In this document: positions 53,856 to 63,399 of the stretch, piece after piece
Numbering within the stretch: the first letter of the stretch is position 1
Layout: each line of letters opens with the position of its first letter
The notes under the pieces: model-generated
Database searches by the model: none
What the model was told of the DNA's origin: nothing
What the model saw: only the letters and a program-made list of their open reading frames with translations
Program-made: the position numbers and the translations under genes
Assembly: GCF_011947195.1 (NCBI RefSeq)
Contig: NZ_JAATVY010000023.1
Coordinates: 29,945-93,944 of the forward strand
Source: Planosporangium thailandense
GTDB taxonomy: Bacteria > Actinomycetota > Actinomycetes > Mycobacteriales > Micromonosporaceae
Direction of reading: 5' to 3'
DNA length: 64,000 nt

Positions 53856-55439
53856 TCACAGACTTCCAGCTTTCAGGCCCTGCTTGGCCTCGGCAACGGT
53901 CTGGACGATGACCTTCTGGTCGTTCTTGACCTGCAGCACCAACAGGTTGGGCGAAACCCTGCTGGCGTTGAGCTGAATGCGCTCGGTCACCGGGATGACA
54001 TGCATCGCGTCCATCCAGATCTTCTGCGCCTCGGTGTACGCCTCGCGACGCTTGGCGGGGTCGAGTTCGGACGCCGTCCGCTGCATCACCTCGGCCGCCT
54101 CGGCCGGCGGGGTCCAGCCGGTGGCCTTCACCCAGAAGTCACCGGTGTTGAGCATCTGCGACAGCGTCGACTGCGCCTTCCCACCGCCGCCGGTGAAGAA
54201 CAGCTGGTAGTTCTGCTTCGTGATCGAGCTGAAGTGCTGGCCCTCATCGACCGGGGTGACCTTCACCCGGATGCCGATGTCGGCGAGGTTCTGCGCGACG
54301 ATCACCGCCGCCTCCTGCCAACCGCCCCGGCCGCTGCTCACCTTCATCTCGGCGTCGAAGCCGTTGGCGTACCCAGCCTCCTGCATCAGTTGCTTCGCCT
54401 TGGCGACGTCCCGCGCGCCCTTCTCCGGCAGCAGGTCGCGCTCACACAGGTCCCCGCAGTTGAACATCGGCGAGGTGGACGCCGGCTGCAGGCCGAAGAA
54501 CGCCTTCTGGGAAATGGACTTGCGGTCGATGGCGTACGACATGGCCTGCCGCACCTTCGCGTTGGCGAACGGCCCACCCAGCGTCTCGTTCGCGACCACG
54601 TAGTTCGTACCGCCGACGCCCGCGTAGGACGTCTTCACCTCCGCCGGGAAATTGTCCTTACTGGACAGGGGGAGGTCGATGGCCGCGTCCAGCTCGCCAC
54701 TGGTCACCTGGAGCACCCGGGAGGCGGCGTCCGGGACCGAGCGGATCTCGATCGCCTTGGCCATCATCGGGCCCTTGGGGTAGTTCGGGTTCTCCACAGC
54801 GCGGAACACGTCACTGCCAGGGGTCCAGCCTTTGTCGACCATGTACGGGCCGCCGCTGACCGGATGCTTCCAGTAGTCGGGGTCGGACTCGATGAGCTTC
54901 TTCGGGTGAAGCTGGGTGCCGCGCTCCGCCAACCAGGTCAGGAAGTCGGGGTCGGGACCCTTGAGGTGCGCCACCGCCGTGGTGTCGTCGACGACGTCGA
55001 CCGACTTGATGGTGGCCACGAAGGAGGCGCCGGTGCCCTTCCGGTTGCGCTCGACCGCGTACTGGAAGTCCTCGGAAGTGATCGGTGTGCCGTCCGAATA
55101 CTTCAGGTTCGGCCGGAGCTTGATCGTGGCGGTGAGGCCGTCCTTGGCCATGTCGACGCTCTCGGCAAGGTCCAGAACCGGCTTGCCGTCAGCGTTGAAC
55201 CGGGTCAACTGACCCGAGGCGAGATAGATGCCGTCCATGGAGGCGGCGTCCCCGGCGACCGAACCGTCGAGGGTCACGACCGGCCCCGGGCCGGCCCACT
55301 TGAGCAGATCCACCGGCTTGGCCGGGTCGCCCTTCGCCGACCCGCCACCCGACGACCCGCCCGAACAGGCCGTCAGCGCCGCCGCTGTCAGCAGCAGGGC
55401 CCCTAACCATGCCCCTGTTCTGAATTTGAACCTCGCCAT
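53856..55439 (-). CDS. ABC transporter substrate-binding lipoprotein, peptide type (SBP_bac_5), system 3
   Basis: This is a 527-residue DppA/OppA-like receptor. The signal peptide 'MARFKFRTGAWLGALLLTAA' is followed by a lipobox with lipidated C25 ('ALTAC') and a Gly/Ser linker. Family features: 'TIKLRPNLKYSDGTPITSED' and 'FANAKVRQAMSYAIDRKS'. The ATG at 55439 has GAGGA eight bases before it; an ATG five codons upstream has none. A strong hairpin lies upstream, between this gene and the aldo/keto reductase. It is the first gene of transporter 3. Confidence 0.9.
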   Translation of the reverse strand: MARFKFRTGAWLGALLLTAAALTACSGGSSGGGSAKGDPAKPVDLLKWAGPGPVVTLDGSVAGDAASMDGIYLASGQLTRFNADGKPVLDLAESVDMAKDGLTATIKLRPNLKYSDGTPITSEDFQYAVERNRKGTGASFVATIKSVDVVDDTTAVAHLKGPDPDFLTWLAERGTQLHPKKLIESDPDYWKHPVSGGPYMVDKGWTPGSDVFRAVENPNYPKGPMMAKAIEIRSVPDAASRVLQVTSGELDAAIDLPLSSKDNFPAEVKTSYAGVGGTNYVVANETLGGPFANAKVRQAMSYAIDRKSISQKAFFGLQPASTSPMFNCGDLCERDLLPEKGARDVAKAKQLMQEAGYANGFDAEMKVSSGRGGWQEAAVIVAQNLADIGIRVKVTPVDEGQHFSSITKQNYQLFFTGGGGKAQSTLSQMLNTGDFWVKATGWTPPAEAAEVMQRTASELDPAKRREAYTEAQKIWMDAMHVIPVTERIQLNASRVSPNLLVLQVKNDQKVIVQTVAEAKQGLKAGSL

Positions 55440-55522
55440 CGTGGCTATCCTCATTTCGGAAGGAAGGCAGCCTTTCAGCTCACCTCGCGGTAACCGAACT
55501 AGCGATACTCACCGTCTCCATC

Positions 55523-55549
55523 GCCGCGCCGGCCGGTCGCCGGCGCGGC
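55523..55549. terminator. Perfect 11-bp hairpin between aldo/keto reductase and transporter 3
   Basis: GCCGCGCCGGC (55523-55533) and its exact reverse complement (55539-55549) enclose a 5-base loop. It lies 14 bases past the aldo/keto reductase stop on the minus strand. It may partly terminate the upstream transcript, or mark a boundary, with a separate promoter for transporter 3. Confidence 0.6.
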
Positions 55550-55562
55550 TGTCTCGTCACGC

Positions 55563-56576
55563 CTAGGTGGGGCGCCGCTTCGGCGCCATCGCGGCGGTCA
55601 TCTCGGGTCTGCGCTCGACGACATCGGCAAGGATCTCGTCGATGCGGGCCATGGCGTCCGGTGGAATGTTGGCCTTCCACCCGGCGACGCTCTCTTTCAG
55701 TTGCTCGGGGCGGGACGCACCGACGATCGCGGCCGCCACGTTTCGGTTCTTCAGCGCCCAGGCCAGTGCCAACTGGGCGAGGCTCAGGCCGAGGGCGTCG
55801 GCGACCGGGCGGAGCCGCTGCACCCGGCGCAGCACCTCGGGCTGCATGAACCTGTTCAGCAGCGGCTCACCGGACTCGGCCGCACCGGCGCCCCGGGATC
55901 CTCCGGGCGGCCGGGCGTCGGGCAGGTACTTACCCGTCAGCACGCCCTGCGCCAGCGGCGACCACACGATCTGGGAGATGCCAAGCTGCTCGCAGGTCGG
56001 CACCACCTCCTGCTCGATGACGCGCCACAGCATGGAGTACTGCGGCTGGTTGGAGACGAGCTGGATGCCCAACTGCCGCGCCAGGTCGGCCCCCCGGCGG
56101 AGCTGGTCGGCGGTCCACTCGCTGACGCCGATGTACAGCGCCTTGCCCTGCCGTACGACGTCGGCCATCGCCCGCATGGTCTCTTCCAGCGGCGTCTCGG
56201 TGTCGAAGCGGTGAGCCTGGTAGACGTCCACGTAGTCGGTACGCAGCCGCCGCAACGATCCGTTGATCCCCTCCATGATGTGCTTGCGGGACAGGCCGGA
56301 ATCGTTGTGACCACGCGGGCCGATGGGGTTGTAGACCTTCGTCAGGATCTCCAGGCTCTCCCGCCGCTCGTGCTGGAGGGCCTCGCCGAGTACGGACTCC
56401 GCCTCGGTGTTCGCGTACGCGTCGGCCGTATCGAAGGTGCTGATGCCGAGATCGCGCGCCGCGCGGACACATGCGAACGCGTCGGCTCTGTCGGTGTGCG
56501 GGCCGTGCGTCAACCAGTTCCCGTAGACCACCCGGGACACCTTGAGGCCGGACGCGCCGAGCCGGACGTACTCCAT
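55563..56576 (-). CDS. Aldo/keto reductase
   Basis: This is a 337-residue NADPH-dependent TIM-barrel reductase. The catalytic tetrad is visible: Asp in 'TFDTADAY', the Tyr of the same segment, Lys in 'LTKVYNP' and His in 'VYQAHRFD'. The C-terminal cofactor motif is 'IVGASRPEQLKESV'. The sequence resembles the potassium-channel-beta / YghZ-like branch (AKR6/AKR14 type), which reduces small aldehydes and ketones. The ATG at 56576 follows GGAGGTG. It lies between aminotransferase copy 3 and transporter 3. Confidence 0.88.
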   Translation of the reverse strand: MEYVRLGASGLKVSRVVYGNWLTHGPHTDRADAFACVRAARDLGISTFDTADAYANTEAESVLGEALQHERRESLEILTKVYNPIGPRGHNDSGLSRKHIMEGINGSLRRLRTDYVDVYQAHRFDTETPLEETMRAMADVVRQGKALYIGVSEWTADQLRRGADLARQLGIQLVSNQPQYSMLWRVIEQEVVPTCEQLGISQIVWSPLAQGVLTGKYLPDARPPGGSRGAGAAESGEPLLNRFMQPEVLRRVQRLRPVADALGLSLAQLALAWALKNRNVAAAIVGASRPEQLKESVAGWKANIPPDAMARIDEILADVVERRPEMTAAMAPKRRPT

Positions 56577-56673
56577 CACGCGAGCACCTCCGAAAGTCCG
56601 GGGGCCAACCGGCGCCCAAGCCCGGCACGCCTCGTGGCCGGTGCCCGCGTGGCCGGTGCCCGCCGCGTGGCCG

Positions 56674-57999
56674 TCACGGCAGCTCCCGCGTCCAGGTCGG
56701 GTCGTCGAACACCCGCTCGACCGCGTTCAGCGTCCGGTCGATGTCGGCGTCGTCGTGCGCCGTCGACAGGAACCACAGGCCCCGGCTCACCGAGTTGACG
56801 CCCTGATCCAGGAGCGCGGCGTGGAACCGCAGCGTCCGCTCCCGATCGACCGTCGCGAAGTCGCGGTAGTTGTCGATCGCCGACCGGCTCGTCTGGTACG
56901 TCTGCACGATCGGACCGGGGCCGCTGGTGAGGATGTCGACGCCGGCGGCCTTCGCCCGCTCGGCGATGCCCTCGACGAGCCGCCGGCCCCGTTCCCGCAA
57001 GGGGTCGTACAGCGCGTCCCTCTGCTCTGCGATCATGCTGAGGGCCGCTGCCGCGGCGGCCATGACGACCGGGTTGGAGTTGAACGTTCCCGAGTGACCG
57101 ACCCGCCCCTCCACGATGGGCCGCATGACCTCCGCGGTACCGGCGATGCAGGAAAGCGGGAGCCCGCCCGCGATCGCCTTGCCGAAGACCGCGAGGTCCG
57201 GCACGACGCCGAACCACTCCTGCGCGCCACCGGGCGCGAGCCGGAAGCCGGTGATGACCTCGTCGAAGATGAGCACGATGCCGTCGCGCCGGGTCCGCTC
57301 GCGGACGCCCCGCAGGAACTCCGCGTGCGGTTCGATGCAGCCGGTGTTGCACAGCAGCGGCTCCATCGTCACCGCGGCGATCTCGCCCGCGTGCTCGTCG
57401 AGGAGCCGGTTGAACGCCGCCAGGTCGTTCCAGGGCGCGATGACCAGCCCGTCGGCCGCGGACGGCAACTGACCGAGCGAACCGAGCACCGCGCGCGGGT
57501 GGTCGGCCGGTCCGGCTTCGTCCAGGCTGGGGTGCAGGCTGAACAGCGCCGAGTCGTACCAGCCGTGGTAGTGCCCCTCGAACTTGAGGACCTTCGGCCG
57601 GCCGGTCAGCCCCCGAGCCAGCCGCCAGGCACCCTGTACCGCCTCGGAGCCCACGCTGTTGAACCGGACCAGCTCCGCGCACGGCACCAGCTCGCACACC
57701 AGCTCCGCGACCTCGACCTCGAGGGCGTGCTGCGCCGAGTACACCTGCCCGCGGGCAAGCTGCTTCGTCACCGCCTCGACGATCCGCGGGTGCGAGTGTC
57801 CGAACAGGAGTGGGCCCTGGCCCAGCACGTAGTCCACGTACTCGTTGCCGTCGACGTCCCACAGGTGCGAGCCCGACGCGTGGTCGATGTAGAGCGGGGG
57901 TGCCGAGGTGGTGCTCCGCCGGATGTCGCTCGACACTCCCCCGGCGATCACCTTGCACGCGGCGTCGTACAGCCGGGCCGACTCATTCAAGCTGCGCAC
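56674..57999 (-). CDS. Class III aminotransferase, glutamate-1-semialdehyde-aminomutase-like, copy 3
   Basis: This is a 441-residue PLP enzyme with K274 in 'FGKAIAGGLP', 'NSVGSEAVQGAWRLARG', 'GHYHGWYDS' and 'FDEVITGFR'. The substrate loop 'GGVSSDIRRS' is closest in form to copy 1. The GTG start at 57999 follows GGGGGAG. The Arg/Ser pattern around the loop differs among the three copies, which suggests three substrates rather than simple dosage. It is downstream of D-2-hydroxyacid dehydrogenase copy 2. Confidence 0.86.
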   Translation of the reverse strand: MRSLNESARLYDAACKVIAGGVSSDIRRSTTSAPPLYIDHASGSHLWDVDGNEYVDYVLGQGPLLFGHSHPRIVEAVTKQLARGQVYSAQHALEVEVAELVCELVPCAELVRFNSVGSEAVQGAWRLARGLTGRPKVLKFEGHYHGWYDSALFSLHPSLDEAGPADHPRAVLGSLGQLPSAADGLVIAPWNDLAAFNRLLDEHAGEIAAVTMEPLLCNTGCIEPHAEFLRGVRERTRRDGIVLIFDEVITGFRLAPGGAQEWFGVVPDLAVFGKAIAGGLPLSCIAGTAEVMRPIVEGRVGHSGTFNSNPVVMAAAAAALSMIAEQRDALYDPLRERGRRLVEGIAERAKAAGVDILTSGPGPIVQTYQTSRSAIDNYRDFATVDRERTLRFHAALLDQGVNSVSRGLWFLSTAHDDADIDRTLNAVERVFDDPTWTRELP

Positions 58000-58045
58000 T
58001 GGGGCTCCCCCTCGTAGGTGGTGACGGATGTGCGGTCGTGCGCTA

Positions 58046-59032
58046 TCAGCCGCGTCCGGGCGGCGCGTGCGCGGGCTCCGGCTGTGGGGTTTCGGGTACC
58101 GGGGTCAGCGCGGTTCCGCGCTCGAACCAGCTGACGAGGTTGTCGACGACGAGCTGGCCCATGGCGCGCCGGGTGTCCACACTGGCCGAACCGACATGTG
58201 GCAGCAGAACCGCGTTGGGCAGGGCCAGCAGCTCGCCGGGGACGTGCGGCTCGTTTTCGAAGACGTCGAGGCCCGCGCTCAGGATGGTGCCCGACCGCAG
58301 GGCGTCGATCAGCGCCGCCTGGTCGATCACGGAGCCGCGGGCGACGTTGACCACGATGCCGCGCCCGCCCAGCCGCCGGAGGACGTCGGCGTCGACCAGG
58401 TGCCGCGTCGCCGGTCCGCCCGGCGTCGCGATGACGAGCGTGTCGACCTGGTCGGCGAGTTCGGCCAGGGTGGCACAGTAGCGGTACGGGACGGCCTTGG
58501 GCCGGCGGTTGTGGTATCTGACCTCGACACCGAACGGTTCGGCGCGCCTGGCGATCGCCTCGCCGATCCGGCCGAGACCGAAGATTCCCAGCTTCCGCCC
58601 GCGCAGGGTGGCCGGGGCCAGCCGGAACGGTCCGCTGCGCCACTTCCCTTCGCGCAGGTACCGCTCCGCCTGGGGCAGTTCGCGCACGGCCATCAGCAAC
58701 AGGCCCAGCGCCACGTCGGCGACGTCGTCGGTCAGCACGTCCGGGGTGTTGGTCACGATGATCCCGCGCCGCGCCGCCTCGACGGCGTCGATGGAGTCGT
58801 AGCCGACGCCGAAGCCCGACACGATCCGCAGATTGGGCAGACGGTCCATCAGGGCCGCGTCAACGGGTGGGCTGCCGGCGGTCGCGATCGCGGTCACCGT
58901 GGCGCCACGGGTGCGCAGCGTCTCATCCTGGTCGCTGTGCTCCCAGAGCCGGATCACGTCGAAGCGCGCCGCGCAGGCCGCCATCACGTGCTCGGTCATC
59001 GGGCCGGGCATCAGGACAACCGGGTGCGTCAT
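58046..59032 (-). CDS. NAD(P)-dependent D-2-hydroxyacid dehydrogenase, copy 2 (glyoxylate/hydroxypyruvate reductase-like)
   Basis: This is a 328-residue dehydrogenase with 'FGLGRIGEAIARRA' (Rossmann), 'HNRRPK' after beta-strand 2 (basic residues favour NADPH), catalytic Arg ('NVARGSVID'), Glu ('ENEPHVPGEL') and His ('LLPHVGSAS'). The combination is typical of GhrB-like reductases. The ATG follows AAAAGGGATGAG. It is the second gene of module 3 after the FAH-family gene. Confidence 0.88.
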   Translation of the reverse strand: MTHPVVLMPGPMTEHVMAACAARFDVIRLWEHSDQDETLRTRGATVTAIATAGSPPVDAALMDRLPNLRIVSGFGVGYDSIDAVEAARRGIIVTNTPDVLTDDVADVALGLLLMAVRELPQAERYLREGKWRSGPFRLAPATLRGRKLGIFGLGRIGEAIARRAEPFGVEVRYHNRRPKAVPYRYCATLAELADQVDTLVIATPGGPATRHLVDADVLRRLGGRGIVVNVARGSVIDQAALIDALRSGTILSAGLDVFENEPHVPGELLALPNAVLLPHVGSASVDTRRAMGQLVVDNLVSWFERGTALTPVPETPQPEPAHAPPGRG

Positions 59033-59069
59033 CTCATCCCTTTTCCACTCGAAGGTGCCGGGCGCGAAC

Positions 59070-59924
59070 TCACCGGGCTCCCGAGCCGGCCACGAAGCGG
59101 TGCCTCATCTCTCCGATTCCCTCGACGTAGCTCACCAGATCGTCACCGGGGGCGATGGACCGTTGGGGCTCCCTGCTGAATCCGACGCCCGCGGGCGTGC
59201 CGGTGAAGATGACGTCACCGGGCAGCAGCGGAAGGACGTGCGACAGCCGGCTGATGAGGACGGGCAAGCTGTAGATGAGATCCCGGGTACGCGCGCACTG
59301 CACCTTCTCGCCGTTGAGGGAGCAGCCGAGCTCGAGGTCGGTGGGGTCGTCGAACTCATCGGGGGTGACCAGCCAGGGGCCGGTCGGGGAAAAGCCGGCG
59401 AACGACTTCGCGAGGCTGAACTGGGGCGCGGAGCCCCTGGTCTGCGAGATCCGCTCCGACAGGTCCTGGCCGACGGTGAGCCCGGCGACGTGGTCCCACG
59501 CGTCCGCTTCGTCGACCCGTTCGGCACGCCGGCCGAGGATGGCGACCAGCTCGACCTCCCAGTCGGTCATTCCGCCGTCCGGCAGCGCGATCTCGCCGTA
59601 CGGACCGGTGAAGCTCGCCGGGAACTTGGTGAACACGGTGAGATCGGTGGGGACCTCATAGCCCGATTCGGCCGCGTGGTCGCGGTAGTTGAGCCCGATG
59701 GCGAAGACCTGCCGCGGCGCCGGCGCCGGCGGCCCCAGCTCGGCGAGGTCGAACGACTCACCGGCGGGCAGGGTGGCGTGGCGTGCCCAGTCGTGGAAGG
59801 CGTCCCAGTCCGCGTACACCGACTGCGGGTCCGGACCGAACCGGCCGTCGCTGGCCTTCTCCACATCGACCGCCTCGGAATCTTTCACCAGGGCCAATCG
59901 ACCCGCAACGTTCGCAACCCGCAC
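59070..59924 (-). CDS. Fumarylacetoacetate hydrolase (FAH) family protein, copy 2
   Basis: This is a 284-residue protein with an N-terminal cap ('VKDSEAVDVEKASDGRFG'), 'IGLNYRDHAAESGYEVP', 'FTKFPASFTGPY', the acidic metal site near 'TDWEVELVAILG', and the end 'GDVIFTGTPAGVGFS'. It would cleave or hydrolyse a diketo acid at the end of the pathway. The start is GTG 59924, six bases behind GGGAG; the frame continues upstream across the operator region but is not coding there. It is the first gene of the long minus-strand module 3 and is divergent from the FadR-type GntR gene. Confidence 0.85.
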   Translation of the reverse strand: MRVANVAGRLALVKDSEAVDVEKASDGRFGPDPQSVYADWDAFHDWARHATLPAGESFDLAELGPPAPAPRQVFAIGLNYRDHAAESGYEVPTDLTVFTKFPASFTGPYGEIALPDGGMTDWEVELVAILGRRAERVDEADAWDHVAGLTVGQDLSERISQTRGSAPQFSLAKSFAGFSPTGPWLVTPDEFDDPTDLELGCSLNGEKVQCARTRDLIYSLPVLISRLSHVLPLLPGDVIFTGTPAGVGFSREPQRSIAPGDDLVSYVEGIGEMRHRFVAGSGAR

Positions 59925-59950
59925 GCGGCACTCCCAGAGAAGGATGGGGA

Positions 59951-59976
59951 TAGCTGAATTCGCTATATTGAATATG
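59951..59976. promoter_or_regulatory. Two overlapping palindromes in the divergent FAH/GntR promoter
   Basis: ATAGC (59951-59955), 7 bases, GCTAT (59963-59967) is a perfect inverted repeat. It overlaps a second one, ATATT-G-AATAT (59966-59976). The patch is AT-rich against a G/C-rich background and lies between module 3 and the GntR gene. It is the natural candidate for a FadR-type operator and differs clearly from the other operators in the window. Confidence 0.5.
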
Positions 59977-60053
59977 GAGGTTTGTGCAGGCGATGTTATC
60001 GGTCGGGGCAGCGCTGTCAAGGGGTGGCATAGGATCTCCCCTGGAGGTATGAG

Positions 60054-60842
60054 ATGAACCAAGGCCGGGTGCAGGACTCGCCCCTCGCCCATGTAGCGGC
60101 CGAGCGCATCGCGGCCATGGTCCAGAACCTCGCTCCCGGCGCCCGTCTGGGCACCAAGAACGACCTCCGGTTGGCCGTCGGCGTCAGCGTCGGAACGTTC
60201 AACGAAGCGCTGCGCCTGCTCCAGTCGAGAGGAATCGTCTCGGTCCGAACCGGTCCGGGCGGCGGCGTCTTCGCCGCCGCCCCGTCACCGATCGTGCGGC
60301 TGGGCAACTCGGTGCTCGCCCTCGACGCCGCCGACACGTCGGTCGCCGACGCCATCCGCATCCGCGACGCCCTCGACCCGCTACTCGTGGCGGACGCCAT
60401 CCGCCACTCCTCCGCCTCCGACATCCAGGCCATGCGCGAACTGCTGCGCGCCATGGCCGAGGCCATCGAGACGGAGGACTCGACCTCGTTCACCCGTGCG
60501 AACTGGGCGCTGCACGCGCGGATCGCCGCCGTCAGCCCGAGCGCGATTCTTCGCTCGTTCTACTGCAGCCTGCTCGAGATCATCGAATCGCACACGGTGT
60601 TCGTGCTCCCCGCACACGAGGCGCACGCGATGTACCTCCGGGAGCGGTACGACCTGCACGCCGCGCTCGTGGACGCGATTGCGGAGCGCGCGGCAGACAA
60701 GGCGCAAAGTCTCGTTCACGCCCACAACACGAGCGCCCACCAGCAGGAGTCCGGGCACCTCGACGCCCCGACCCCCAGGGGCGGGTCGGACCCGGTTCTG
60801 GCTTCCGTTCCGGCCCTTGACCGGGGCGAGGCGGGACGGTGA
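60054..60842 (+). CDS. GntR-family regulator, FadR (FCD) subfamily
   Basis: This 262-residue repressor-like protein has a winged helix at about 12-75 ('LGTKNDLRLAVGVSVGTFNEA', then 'LQSRGIVSVRTGPGGGVF') and an all-helical FCD ligand domain at about 95-230 ('IRIRDALDPLLVADAIRHSS', 'RANWALHARIAA'). The C-terminal 30 residues are a Gly/Pro-rich extension unlike the family. The ATG follows GGAGG. It is divergent from module 3 and probably controls it through the palindromes at 59951-59976. FCD proteins usually sense carboxylic acids. Confidence 0.87.
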   Translation: MNQGRVQDSPLAHVAAERIAAMVQNLAPGARLGTKNDLRLAVGVSVGTFNEALRLLQSRGIVSVRTGPGGGVFAAAPSPIVRLGNSVLALDAADTSVADAIRIRDALDPLLVADAIRHSSASDIQAMRELLRAMAEAIETEDSTSFTRANWALHARIAAVSPSAILRSFYCSLLEIIESHTVFVLPAHEAHAMYLRERYDLHAALVDAIAERAADKAQSLVHAHNTSAHQQESGHLDAPTPRGGSDPVLASVPALDRGEAGR

Positions 60843-60887
60843 CCGCGACCGGGGTGCGCCGAACACCGGCCGGGACCTCGACGGATG

Positions 60888-61772
60888 TCATCCCCGCCCG
60901 ACAACTCCCTTCAACGGAGCCGCACCCATCGGATTTCCGCTCGCGATGATCGCCGCGATGAGCGCGTCGACGGGCCCCGCGGCAGCTCGGGCGCTCGTCA
61001 GCAGGACAAGATCGATCTCACCCAGTTCCGGCAGGCGGGCGCTGACCGGTAGTTCAACGAGGTCCTCAGGGACCATCGTGCGCGCAAAGATCGCGATGCC
61101 GAGCCCGGCGCGGGCGGCCGCGATCACACCATTGACACCCCGAACCGTACAGGTGACGCGGTAGCTGAGACCGGCGCTTTCCAGCGCCTGCACGCCGAGG
61201 GAGCGACTCAGGCTCGGCGCCTGATACACGATCAGCGGCACCGGGCGACCCGGTTCTACGGTAGTGCCGTCGACGGCGGCCCAGACGAGCCGGTCACGCC
61301 GTACCAGACGGCCGCGCCCCTCCCCCGCGGTGGACTTGACGAACGCGACGTCAAGATGCCCCGATTCCACGCGGCGCTGCAGGGTGACGCTCTGCGAGAC
61401 GGTGAGCTCCAACGCGATACGGGGGTAGAGCTGCCGGAAGTCGCGAAGGATCCTCGGTACCGACGTGAGCGCCAGATCGTCGGTCACACCGAATCGCAGC
61501 CGACCGCTCAAGCCGGAACCCGTGAAGTACGCGACCGCCGGCTCGTACGCGGCCAGGATCGACCGCGCGAAGCTCGCCATCGCTTCACCGTCGGCGGTGA
61601 GGGTCACCGTGCGGGTGTCGCGGATGAACAGTGGGCGACCCACCGCCTGTTCCAGCTTGCGAACGTGCTGACTGACAGTCGGTTGGCGAATGCCGAGGGA
61701 CGCCGCCGCCTTCGTGAAGCTGAGCGACTGTGCCACGGCGAGAAACGTCCGCAACTGGTCCGGATCGTACAT
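60888..61772 (-). CDS. LysR-family transcriptional regulator
   Basis: This 294-residue regulator has an N-terminal winged helix (residues 1-60: 'QLRTFLAVAQSLSFTKAAAS', 'LGIRQPTVSQHVRKLEQAVG') and a periplasmic-binding-protein-like effector domain (about 88-290, 'GRLRFGVTDDLALTSV'). It is divergent from an MFS transporter with about 115 bases between, the usual LysR arrangement, so it probably activates that gene. It converges on the GntR gene. Confidence 0.9.
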   Translation of the reverse strand: MYDPDQLRTFLAVAQSLSFTKAAASLGIRQPTVSQHVRKLEQAVGRPLFIRDTRTVTLTADGEAMASFARSILAAYEPAVAYFTGSGLSGRLRFGVTDDLALTSVPRILRDFRQLYPRIALELTVSQSVTLQRRVESGHLDVAFVKSTAGEGRGRLVRRDRLVWAAVDGTTVEPGRPVPLIVYQAPSLSRSLGVQALESAGLSYRVTCTVRGVNGVIAAARAGLGIAIFARTMVPEDLVELPVSARLPELGEIDLVLLTSARAAAGPVDALIAAIIASGNPMGAAPLKGVVGRG

Positions 61773-61807
61773 CGATCATCGCCTCTCATAATGTTTCGCA
61801 ATTACAT

Positions 61808-61822
61808 TAATACGATCAATTA
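61808..61822. promoter_or_regulatory. Candidate LysR-type site in the LysR/MFS divergent promoter
   Basis: TAAT (61808-61811), 7 bases, ATTA (61819-61822) forms a short AT-rich inverted repeat 36 bases from the LysR start and 66 bases from the MFS start. LysR sites are usually imperfect dyads of this size. The arms are only 4 bases, so this is tentative. Confidence 0.3.
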
Positions 61823-61887
61823 GCTTTAGGAATGAGGTGGGAGTGGCGAGGATCAGATTGGCCCACATCACGAGGTTTGGATAACTG

Positions 61888-63213
61888 TTGAGTAGCGCGC
61901 CCAGAAGAGCCGAGTGTCCTCAACCGTCGGATCCACCGCCCACCCCGCCGTCGCGCGGCTGGGCAACCCTCAGCTCGCTGCAGGCACGGAACTTCCGGAT
62001 GTTCGCGTCGGGTCAGATCGTCTCCAACACCGGGATCTGGGTGCAGCGCATCGCCCAGGACTGGCTGGTACTCAGCATCACGCACAGCGCGACCGCCGTC
62101 GGCGTCACCACCGCCCTGCAGTTCATGCCGACACTGCTGTTCGGCCTGACCGGCGGGTTGATCGCCGACCGCTACCCGAAGCGGCGCGTGCTGCTGGCGA
62201 CGCAGGTCGGAATGTCGTCCATGGCGGCAGCGCTCGCCCTTCTCACCTTGACCCACCAGGAGGCGGCATGGCACGTCTACGCCATCGCGTTCGGTCTCGG
62301 AACCGTCACAGCAGTCGACAATCCCGTCCGGCAGTCGTTCGTCAATGAGATGGTCGGCCCGGATCAGCTACGCAACGCGATCAGTATCAACTCGTCGGTC
62401 TTTCAGCTCGCCGCGCTGATCGGTCCGGCGATCAGCGGTGCGCTCATCAGCGCCGTCGGCGCCGGCTACGCGTTCGCCGTCAACGCCGCCTCGTACGTCG
62501 CGCCCCTGACCGCGCTGTTGCTCATGCGCGACGACGAGCTCATCAGATCGCCGAGGGGGGACACGATGAGCCGTCAGGTGAGTGCCGGGCTGCGCTACGT
62601 CGCGGGCCGGCCGCAATTGCTGTGGCCGATCGTCCTCGTCGGCGTGTTCGGCATGTTCACCAGCAACCTTCCCGTCACGCTCGCCGTTTACGCCAAGACT
62701 GTGTTTCAATCCGGGCCGGGCGGCTACGGACTTCTCAACTCCGTGGTGGCGCTCGGCTCGCTCGGCGGCGCGTTGGTCTCCACTCGGCGGACCCGGGCCA
62801 GGTTAAGGGAACTGGTCGGTACCTGCCTCATCCTCGCCACGTTGGAAATGCTCGCCGCAGCGGCACCAGACCGGTGGAGCTACTGCCTGTTCCTTGTCGC
62901 GGTGGGTGCGGCCACCCTGCTGCTGTACACCTCGGCGAACTCGATGGTGCAACTGGCAGCCGACGATTCGATTCGCGGCCGAGTGATGGGCGTGTACCTG
63001 GTCGTCTTCATCGGCGGTGGCGCGCTCGGCGGACCCCTGCTGGGCAGCATCGACCAGCACTTTGGCCCACGCATCGGCATGTTGCTCGCCGGAGCGGTAC
63101 CCGCGGTGGCGACCGTCCTCGTCGCGCTCAAACTGGCGCACGATGGCCGTCTGCGGGTCCGGTTGCGTCGGCGTGGTCCGCTCAGCCATCTGGTGGCGAT
63201 AGTCCACCGGTAA
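61888..63213 (+). CDS. MFS transporter (EntS/MFS_3-like), probable exporter
   Basis: This is a 441-residue integral membrane protein with about 12 hydrophobic helices. The N-terminal half shows 'LQARNFRMFASGQIVSNTG', 'GGLIADRYPKRRVLL' (loop 2-3 MFS motif) and 'VDNPVRQSFVNEMV'. The second half has 'DDSIRGRVMGVYLVVF'. This pattern is typical of the MFS_3/DUF894 group that contains siderophore and drug exporters. The start is TTG 61888 behind GAGG at a rather long distance. It is divergent from the LysR gene. It may export a toxic intermediate or an antibiotic. Confidence 0.86.
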   Translation: MSSAPRRAECPQPSDPPPTPPSRGWATLSSLQARNFRMFASGQIVSNTGIWVQRIAQDWLVLSITHSATAVGVTTALQFMPTLLFGLTGGLIADRYPKRRVLLATQVGMSSMAAALALLTLTHQEAAWHVYAIAFGLGTVTAVDNPVRQSFVNEMVGPDQLRNAISINSSVFQLAALIGPAISGALISAVGAGYAFAVNAASYVAPLTALLLMRDDELIRSPRGDTMSRQVSAGLRYVAGRPQLLWPIVLVGVFGMFTSNLPVTLAVYAKTVFQSGPGGYGLLNSVVALGSLGGALVSTRRTRARLRELVGTCLILATLEMLAAAAPDRWSYCLFLVAVGAATLLLYTSANSMVQLAADDSIRGRVMGVYLVVFIGGGALGGPLLGSIDQHFGPRIGMLLAGAVPAVATVLVALKLAHDGRLRVRLRRRGPLSHLVAIVHR

Positions 63214-63399
63214 CGGCTATTAGACCGTCGCGTTTCCAGAGGTCGCGGACCGGTCCGGCGGCCATGACACGACACGCGGGGAGCACACGGCCGCCGTGAA
63301 CCGCACTGAACTGCTCCGAACGGCATCGAACTGTTGCGAACAGGCGCCGCTGACCTGCGCCGCCTCGTGTTTGCGCTGGTCACAGCGTCGCAGCGTCCA